Positions 57,271 through 64,000 of a stretch of DNA of 64,000 nucleotides are shown here, one piece after another. The position numbers were made by a program, and so were the translations under genes. The number at the start of each line of letters is the position of its first letter. Position 1 is the first letter of the stretch. Source of the DNA: Apostichopus japonicus (Eukaryota; Echinodermata; Holothuroidea; Aspidochirotida; Stichopodidae). The notes below the pieces were generated by a model that did no database searches, was not told where the DNA came from, and saw only the letters and a program-made list of their open reading frames with translations. Location of the stretch: the NCBI RefSeq assembly GCF_037975245.1, contig NC_092577.1, positions 19,218,898-19,282,897 on the forward strand, in the 5' to 3' direction.

Positions 57271-57768
57271 AAGCCATGGAGGCTTGTAGGACTCGCAAGC
57301 TGACCGAAGCCAATCTCTCGGCACACATCCATTTAACGTCAACCCTGACAAGGAGAAATGGATGGCCTACCCTGTCAGAATTGTTGGCAAACCAGGTACA
57401 TGCAAAAATGAATAATTCTCAGAGCAATGTAGCTACTCTCTGCAAATTTGCCAATTGCCAGGGCTGGAAAATTTCTCTCATTTCCATCACATGTTTGTGA
57501 AGAAACTAGGGCTGTTGGCAAGTTTTGAGTATTCTGTATTTACTCGAAAATCAGTAAAAATTATTACAAAGAGTATGATACAGAATACTAAAAAATGAAG
57601 ATTGTAGTGATAATTGCCTAATCCAACGTTAATCCTCTCTTTGTCCCTCCACTGAAAGTGATTGTCTATTTAAAACCAGAATGAAAACATTTCATGGTTC
57701 CTTGCTGCAGTTCATTAGTTCCATTGATAGGGAAATTTCTAAGAAAGCCCTAATACAAAAACAGCAAT
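57271..57768. other. No gene recognised
   Basis: Right of the microsatellite a frame reads MEACRTRKLTEANLSAHIHL. It could be LINE or flanking sequence; I cannot place it. The rest is AT-rich non-coding. Confidence 0.35.
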
Positions 57769-58752
57769 TCATGCACACAAACTTTTGTTTGCTAATGCTA
57801 AGCCCTGCCCTCTCATAAATTTGTATCATATCAATTGCAACATACAACATGTGTATATGCTATAAGCCAAGATCATCATACCAAGTTTGACGAAATTCCG
57901 ACCAAAAGTAGCCAAGTTATTGCAATTTGGAGTTTTTCACGTTTGACCCTGTGACCTCATTAATATTCATGATATGAGCACCAAAATCAAAAGGATTTAT
58001 GTACTTACTATGGGCCACCCAGCCACTAAGTATGGTAATGATCGGTCATTCCCTTGTTGAGTTATCATGCATACAAACTTTTCATACAGAAATATTGCTA
58101 AGCCCGCCCCCTCATAAATATGCATGATATTAATTGCACCACACATCAGTGTGTGCAGACTTTCTACTGTACCAATATCATCCTACCAAGTTTGACGAAA
58201 TTCCAACTAATAGTAGCCAAGTTATTGCAATTTGTAGTTTTTCACGTTTGACCCTGTGACGTCAGTAATATTCATGATATCAGCACCAAAATCAATAGGG
58301 TTCATCTACTCACTATGAGCCACCCACCCACTAAGTATGGTAATGATCGGTCATTCCCTTGTTGAGTTATTGTGCATACAAACTTTTCTTACTGAAATAT
58401 TGCTAAGTCCGCCCCCTCATAAATATGCATGATATCACTTGCAACACACATCGGTGTGTGGATACATTTTCCAATATCATCATACCAAGTTTGAAGAAAT
58501 TATGACTAATAGTAGCCAAGTAATTGTAATTTTTAGTTTTGACTCTTGACCCTGTGACGTCATTAATATTCATGATATGAGCAGCAAAATCAATAGGGTT
58601 CATCTACTCACTATGAGCCACCCACCCACTAAGTATGGTAATGATCGGTCATTCCCTTGTTGAGTTATTGTGCATACAAGCTAAAGCGTCACACACACAC
58701 ACGCCAACCTGAATACATACAGGTGGTTCCTTTGCTTTTACCAAGGAACCTA
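57769..58752. repeat. ~302-bp tandem array, three units, with terminal hairpin
   Basis: GCATACAAACTTTTC or a variant occurs near 57771, 58070, 58374 and 58672, giving a period of about 300 bp. Units share CATACCAAGTTTGACGAAATT, GTAGCCAAGTTATTGCAATTT, CGTTTGACCCTGTGAC and TGGTAATGATCGGTCATTCC. The right end has GCGTCACACACACACACGCC and then the hairpin GGTTCCTT...AAGGAACC (58726-58751). Confidence 0.92.
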
Positions 58753-59044
58753 AACCAATCATTGGTAAAAAGTTGTTTATTTTAGGCAAGGTGTAGCCTA
58801 TATAAGTGAAAAAAGAGTAGTTTCTCGTCTTAACTTTTCAAAGTATTTGTTCATTACGTAATGAAATTGAATACCAATGCAATCGCACCGCAATGATCAG
58901 CGGACAAGATTTGCGCACCAAGAAATCAAAATTGGTGAAGAAAGATATTTTTCATTTCAAAATTTCAAGAATTGATGAGGCTGTAAAAAGGATGCGGAAA
59001 GGGACGAGAAAGTACTTCATTTTTGATTTGGCCTTAGTGTTTCC

Positions 59045-59319
59045 CAGGGGTTGTAGCTAGGAAAATGACAGTGCTGGGCGGCCTAATCACAGGTTAACCC
59101 CGAAAGAGGGCATTGTTTAATCATGTCCGGGCACTTATTCTTTAATGCCAAGGCACTAATTCTTAATGCCCTAGTGTTACGATTTGTGCATATTTGACAG
59201 AGGTGCCGGGTGCATATGTAAAAAGTGCATGTGGGTGCATATGTAAAGTGCATATGTAAAGTGCATATGTAAAGCGCCTAAAGAGTCAGTCGGGGCTGCC
59301 CGGCGTGGCTACCTCCCTG
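59045..59319. mobile_element. Candidate hAT-like MITE, 275 bp
   Basis: The left end CAGGGGTTGTAGCTA and right end GTGGCTACCTCCCTG are imperfect inverted repeats. The flanking 8 bp are GTGTTTCC and GTGTTCAC (6 of 8 match). The interior contains four GTGCATATGT units. The ends resemble those of the hAT-like element at 44.7 kb (TTGTAGC core). Less certain than that one. Confidence 0.5.
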
Positions 59320-59668
59320 GTGTTCACGGAACTCGCTATCATGAAAACGTGTATGAGTTCATTTTTCGGAAACGAATATCGATTGGTAAATTACTCCTAA
59401 ATCAACAGCCCTAGAAGAAATAGAACTGTCTTGTCTCCAATGACAATTTCAAGCTTTGTACAGACATTTCAAGGACACCATGTACTTTCAAATTTGAATA
59501 CCTTCTACAACTCGCAACAGCTATAAAGTAGTAGTATTTGAACTGAAGTTTGTCACACAGTTACATATCTACTAATCTAGGTTAACTGTCGCAGTCTTGG
59601 CCAGTGTTATAATACATGCTGCTTGTTGACTTTAATTAGAGTACAAGGATTACGAAACTTGCGTAAAG

Positions 59669-61020
59669 ATGGCCAGGAAAGCCGAGGAGACGTCAGCTGT
59701 GGATACAGATGAGGAAGTGGCAAGACCTGATAACAAACCAGCGAGATATTTAGACGATGATGGAGATGAAGATGCAGACCTGGATGATGAAGATTCAGCT
59801 TCAGAGGAAAATGAAAGTGATGACTCTGTGGAAATACCACCACCACCAGTTTTCAAGCCTGGTATGTCAAGTAAGTTGTATTTTTCTTGTAGCGAAAAGG
59901 TGTTTGGATAAAATGCCACAGTAGGAAAAACATGTATAGTTGCTTTGACGTGACAGGTCATAGGAAGATGCATCTTTGTGGTGAAACATTGAAAACGTGT
60001 CCCAGTAGTTTACATTCAAGTCTCTAAAGCTCTAAAAATGTTGGAGCCTTATGCACTGGAATGAATATCTGCTTGAACTACTTAAGCCCCATTCTATGAA
60101 GATGTGCGGCACAGTGCAATGTTTAGAAATTTCTGCAGGGAGGGGTCCAACAGTTGTGTGTTCGTCGCCTCGGGGAGGGGTCTAATGGGAGGGTGACCCC
60201 CTTCCCATTCAGAGATTTTTGAATAAGGGAGTGTGCTTATAGATGCAAAATTTTGCCACTTTTTAAGTAACTTTATACAACATAGACACTACAGTAGTAA
60301 CTACAGAACACAAACTGAATTTCTTGGCAAATTGGTGTCTTCAGGCCTCTTAAGTACACCTAACGGTCAAAAATTAAGTCTACTAAAGGAGTGTGACGGG
60401 CTACATAATGGTCATTGGTCATTTGTTGACATCAAATGACCTCTGACCTCTCCCAAAAACAATAGGGATCATGTACTCATTATGAGAAACATATACACCA
60501 AGTCAATAAAACTGACTAGGCAATAGGCATGGTCAACTTATCGTGTTTACAAGCAAAGCGTCACAACACATACATGCACGCCATGTGACTACATATATAT
60601 TCCTTTAGGCTAATCCAAACAAGCAAAAAGAAATAATGCATGCTGACACTGTGTGACTGCCCACGTTTTCGACCCTGTACTTTTTTTGGCTCGCTTGACC
60701 TGAGGTTCGTTTGTAAGAATGGGATGGTTTGGTAGTGCCGTTTGGCCGTCACGTTTTGTAACCCGTATGACGGGTGACGTAAAAAGCACCCTGCAACTAC
60801 AGCCGTTACGCCAGTAACAGTTGGTCTGATAAAAATGTAGTCGGAATCGATCTTCAACCCAAATTACCGACTTATCGTAGTACACTATACCAATGAATCG
60901 GCAAATGAATCAGACTAGCAGTTACATGACTCAAATAGTTTATTATTATTATTAAGCAATGAAATTGACTGTCCCGTAGGTTCCCGAATAACTCCAACAC
61001 TGTTAAACAAGAAGCACACG
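59669..61020 (+). CDS. Putative host gene, first two coding exons; very acidic N-terminus
   Basis: Exon 1 (59669-59861) starts at ATG: MARKAEETSAVDTDEEVARP, then DDDGDEDADLDDEDSASEEN, ESDDSVEIPPPPVFKP. It ends in phase 1 at G|GTATGT. Exon 2 (60980-61020) follows CCCGTAG, completes the codon as Gly, reads SRITPTLLNKKHT and ends in phase 0 at a perfect GTAAGT. The joined frame has no stop. The Asp/Glu-rich start followed by a proline run suggests a nuclear or nucleolar protein, but I do not recognise the family. The intron holds two dispersed repeats. Later exons are not seen before the LINE at 61.6 kb and may be beyond the window. An in-frame extension upstream to a possible acceptor at 59639 means the ATG may not be the true start. 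Confidence 0.5.
60410..60605. repeat. Truncated array terminus, same family as 24.2, 50.6 and 58.7 kb
   Basis: It has CAAATGACCTCTGACCTCTC, AATAGGGATCATGTACTCAT, then ATCGTGTTTACAAGCAAAGC, GTCAC, a CA-rich run and ATTCCTTT. It is one partial unit plus the end, without the second arm of the hairpin, and lies within the intron of the acidic-protein gene. Confidence 0.7.
60690..60805 (-). repeat. Dispersed ~110-bp segment, copy 2 (inverted)
   Basis: On the minus strand GCTTTTTACGTCACCCGTCA, ACAAAACGTGACGGCCAAACG and CCAAACCATCCCATTC match 51235-51350. The short open frames across it are shared by accident of the repeat. Confidence 0.75.
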
Positions 61021-61639
61021 GTAAGTTGTTTCTTGCTATAGCCTATTAGGAAGGGTGCAGAATTATGTGAGCTCCTGTGATATGATTTCACGATTGAACA
61101 TTTGCCGATACTTACTGAACATCACACGATTTTTGGATTGAGACATGACGATGGTAGGCACCCAAGTATAATATTACATGGATTATGAATTTATGCTACA
61201 TTTTAAATCCTAAATAATGCTCATATATGGCACCATTTGCCATTGAGACCTTCCAATCCCCTTTGACCCCTCCCCCCCAGGACGGTGATTTGCATTGAGG
61301 ATGCTGCCTGGCTAAGTTGTCTCTGCCACTATCTGTCAATATTGTGTTCAAAGTGGTCCTAAGCACACATGGTACATCAGATTGTCCTCATAGGACTTGG
61401 TCATAGGACATTACAACTGGTCTGTAGGCATCTCACATTCCCACTGTAAAAAGTTGAAACTATGTGCATGCAAATTAATTCTGCTACTACACAAGTCTCT
61501 TCAGTGCATAGTGATAACCTGTCCGCAGGCCAAATGCCCCCAACAATTCCTTGCAATCAGTGGCCCGCACGGTAATGAATAAGCAATGTCAGCTAATTGC
61601 AGTTGGCTTTCGTGGAGTGCGGACGCGTTTTCGCTCTCG
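61021..61639. other. No gene recognised
   Basis: Intron or spacer after exon 2. An acceptor-like CCCCTCCCCCCCAG ends at 61280, but the phase-0 frame after it stops after five codons. Confidence 0.4.
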
Positions 61640-61822
61640 CTCTTCATCTATTACAGCTGTTATTGTGCTGTGCTGTACTGTGCTATACTTCCCGCCAGGC
61701 GGGTGTGATAGCTTGTGTTCGTGTGTTTTCCTCAGTTCGTATATCGTTTGTAGTTTTCACTATCCTGTCTTTAGTTTGTTTGTTTTTTGTTACTCCCCTG
61801 TGGCCTAGCCACCTTCGGTATC

Positions 61823-63335
61823 ATGGCATCGCGCCGTGATTCTCGAATTGTTAAGTTGTCCTTCACCGGTGAACAAGCGGTTCCACCGGTGCAAGTTTTT
61901 AGTATTTTGAAGAGCAAGGGTGTTTTTGTGCCTGGAGAGGTTGATGCTTTGCAAGCTCTCCAGGGTCGTAATACGTACGATTTACGTTTTACCAGTGACG
62001 TGGCCCGTCAGAAGGGTGTCACGTTGCTGAGTAACGTCGAGGGGATGACAGTTACTCCATACGAGCGATCCGTATGGGTAACTATCATCCACGTAGGACT
62101 AGAGGTGCGGCAGGAACTTGTCGTAACGGTTTTGGGTCGGTTCGGGGCTGTCAAGGCTGCCAAAATGTGCTCCTATGCACAAGCCCCTTGGGGTGTTGAA
62201 CGGGCACCGACAGGTTCGGATCGACCTGAAACAGGACATTCCCTCCTTCCTGTTTATAGCAGGGCATAAAGCCCACGTGCGGTATCCCGGTCAGCCCCGT
62301 ACCTGCTTCAGGTGTGGGGAGACCGGGCACGAAGACAAGGGCTGCCCAAACAAGAAATGTGGGCGCTGCCTTCGTCTTGGGCATGATAGCACCGCTTGCC
62401 CAAACGAGGTTGTGTGCTCACTATGTGGGAAGGAGGGACATGTCTTTCGAGCTTGTCCCTCCTCTTATGTCTCTATGACTAAGAGTGGGGGTAAGTCGAG
62501 TTCCGACGCACCTAGTGCTTCACGAGAGGAGGGGGAATCTGGTGGGACTTTACCCTCCCCTGCACCTGGTTCACCCTCCCCTGCACCTGGTTCACCCTCC
62601 CCTGCACCTGGTTCACCCTCCCCTGCACCTGGTTCACCCTCCCCTGCACCTGGTTCACCCTCCCCTGCACCTGGTTCACCCTCCCCTGCACCTGGTTCAC
62701 CCTCCCCTGCACCTGGTTCACCCTCCCCTGCACCTGGTTCACCCTCCCCTGCACCTGGTTCACCCTCCCCTGCACCTGGTTCACCCTCCCCTGCACCTGG
62801 TTCACCCTCCCCTGCACCTGGTTCACCCTCCCCTGCACCTGGTTCACCCTCCCCTGCACCTGGTTCACCCTCCCCTGCACCTGGTTCACCCTCCCCTGCA
62901 CCTGGTTCACCCTCCCCTGCACCTGGTTCACCCTCCCCTGCACCTGGTTCACCCTCCCCTGCACCTGGTTCACCCTCCCCTGCACCTGGTTCACCCTCCC
63001 CTGCACCTGGTTCACCCTCCCCTGCACCTGGTTCACCCTCCCCCGTCGTTGCAGACCCCAACCCCGTGCCCGCACCGAGAAAGTCTCCACCAGCTTCCCC
63101 CATCAACTCGTCCAGTTCCGTTCGCAGTCCGCCGCCGGTATCGCCAGATCCGGAGGCTTTGTCTGACGGAGAATCGGTGGTCATCGATTCTCCGGAGGCT
63201 ATGTCTGACAGCGACTCCGGTGAATCGGTGATCAGCGAGCCGAAACATGCCACTGGGACGAGCTGGTACGACGAGATGGGGGAACCCTCTCTTAAAAGGT
63301 CGGCTTCAAGTGATGACTCGGACGATGTCGTCTAG
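61823..63335 (+). pseudogene. LINE ORF1 (gag-like, three CCHC knuckles), one frameshift
   Basis: ATG at 61823 opens MASRRDSRIVKLSFTGEQAV. The N-terminal part continues with YDLRFTSDVARQKGVTLLSN and YERSVWVTIIHVG. A one-base shift near 62190-62200 moves the frame; the rest then reads [20 protein letters not shown] and three CCHC knuckles: [28 protein letters not shown] and [14 protein letters not shown]. After them come 23 copies of the heptapeptide SPSPAPG from a minisatellite (the first copy with Leu), then a Ser/Pro stretch and an acidic end ([11 protein letters not shown], stop at 63333-63335). It is an RNA-binding ribonucleoprotein component. The gap to ORF2 is 58 bp. A sequencing error at the shift cannot be excluded. 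Confidence 0.82.
62550..63032 (+). repeat. 21-bp minisatellite in LINE ORF1, 23 copies
   Basis: The unit TCACCCTCCCCTGCACCTGG plus T is repeated 23 times over 483 bp; only the first copy starts TTACCC. The length is a multiple of three, so the reading frame is kept as (SPSPAPG)n. The unit has no stop in several frames, so long open frames appear on both strands here; these are shadows. Copy A has no expansion at this place. Confidence 0.97.
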
Positions 63336-63393
63336 GGCGCGCTTGAAGCTTACGGAATCGTCGTCTTCGTAGTTTTGCGCCATTGCCCTCTCA

Positions 63394-64000
63394 TGGCCCA
63401 TACACTTTCAGTTGCCACTTTGAACGTGAATGGCATGAGGGATCATCGCAAGCGCAGTCGCATTTTCCAGTATTGTAAATCAATGGAGGTCGACTGCGTT
63501 TGCCTGCAAGAAACACATATTTTGGAAGATGTCCCTCTATGGGCTTATGAGTGGGGTGGTGAGCTGCATGCTTCGTTTGGTTCGTCTTCATCCTGTGGCA
63601 CTGTCATCCTTCTGTCAGCTCGTCAGGCGGGTTGTGCCACTAGGGTGGAGACGACGGATCACGAGGGCCGATTGGTTTGCATTCTATTCAAGTATCCACA
63701 GGGTAACATCTCCATTTGCAATGTGTATGCTCCCAATCGGCCTTCTGCTAGACAAGATTTTGTTAACACGCTGCCTTCCTTTGTTCCTGGTAGTGCGCCG
63801 TGTGTCATGGTCGGAGACTTTAACTGTGTCCCAGACTCGGGTCTTGACAGACTCGGAACTTCTGTGTCTGCAAGTCCCGACGCTGGGATCACAGAATTGG
63901 ACAGATTCACTTCGGCACACCTTTTAGCCGATGTCTGGAGGCATATGCACCCGTGTAGTACGGTATATACGTGGGTGAGGCCTAACGGTGAAGATGCCTC
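63394..64000 (+). CDS. LINE ORF2, endonuclease domain, incomplete at window edge
   Basis: ATG at 63394 opens MAHTLSVATLNVNGMRDHRK and no stop occurs before 64000 (202 codons checked). The boxes LNVNGMRD, CVCLQETHI, NVYAPNRPSA, MVGDFNCVPD and TYVWVR-type TWVRPNG are in place, as in the endonuclease of Tx1/L1-type ORF2. It cuts the target DNA so that its 3' end primes reverse transcription. The reverse transcriptase should follow outside the window; its sequence type is seen in the copies at 20.3-21.5 kb and 54.4-56.5 kb. One in-frame ACG is added relative to the other copies (ETTDHEG). Confidence 0.88.

Larger units (their letters stand above)
61640..64000 (+). mobile_element. Tx1/L1-type LINE, best copy (copy B), runs off the window
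   Basis: The 5' untranslated region (61640-61822), ORF1 and the endonuclease of ORF2 follow in order and in one orientation. The 5' region matches that of copy A (CTTCCCGCCAGGCGGGTGTG, GTGGCCTAGCCACCTTCGG). Only one frameshift is seen in ORF1, and ORF2 is open to the edge. The 3' half is outside the window. Confidence 0.9.

Noticed and set aside
57271-57500. Continuation of the LINE endonuclease right of the microsatellite
   Set aside because: The frame MEACRTRKLTEANL has no match to the endonuclease of the other copies that I can see, so I left it unassigned.
62465-63253. Long open frames on the minus strand and in other plus frames across the minisatellite
   Set aside because: The 21-bp unit has no stop in these frames, so they are open by repetition. 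Only the SPSPAPG frame joins the zinc knuckles to the acidic tail.

Overview
The window reads as a stretch of a large, repeat-rich invertebrate genome, most likely a marine deuterostome and probably an echinoderm such as a sea cucumber. The grounds are candidate introns with GT/AG boundaries, low coding density, many short TAGGCCTA-type strings, and the kinds of retroelement present (BEL/Pao, a DIRS-like recombinase, a PHD-finger CR1-type LINE with a 2A-like motif, and a Tx1/L1-type LINE with CCHC knuckles). The species is an inference; no single gene fixes it.

Layout. 1-4.7 kb: AT-rich DNA with a 14-bp tandem repeat, a short unidentified ORF and a decayed BEL/Pao RNase H segment with a candidate LTR. 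5.0-8.4 kb: a nearly complete but broken CR1-like LINE ending in a T-rich tail. 10.9-11.4 kb: a BEL/Pao C-terminal (DUF5641-type) fragment on the minus strand. 13.2-14.2 kb: a GTAT microsatellite with a conserved 40-bp flank, then a 162-bp tandem repeat. 14.4-17.7 kb: a broken transposase-like unit (C2H2 fingers, transposase-like body, and the N-terminus of a second gene). A C-terminal-looking part of that second type of gene lies at 31.7-32.9 kb, so 18-31 kb may be one large nested insertion zone. That zone holds a DIRS-like tyrosine recombinase piece, a minus-strand Tx1 LINE tail, an IS3-like integrase gene, a ~140-bp tandem array, a 5' Tx1 LINE copy and another array.

33-43 kb: a long AACGTT-rich array at 36.5-39.2 kb and a 1.8-kb terminal-inverted-repeat element at 41.3-43.0 kb. 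44-51 kb: small TIR elements of hAT-like and Mutator-like form, a tRNA-derived SINE inserted in a 150-bp array, and a putative minus-strand host gene with phase-compatible exons. 53-57 kb: a second copy of the 162-bp repeat and a Tx1 LINE whose 5' part is inverted relative to its 3' part. 57.8-58.7 kb: a ~302-bp array. 59.7-61.0 kb: two phase-compatible exons of an acidic host protein on the plus strand. 61.6-64.0 kb: the best Tx1 LINE copy, with a 23-copy 21-bp minisatellite inside ORF1 and an open ORF2 endonuclease running off the window.

Nearly all recognisable coding sequence is from mobile elements, and most copies carry stops, frameshifts or truncations. The exceptions are ORF2 of the last Tx1 copy, which is open as far as it is visible, and the two putative host genes. 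I saw no CRISPR array, rRNA gene or functional tRNA gene.
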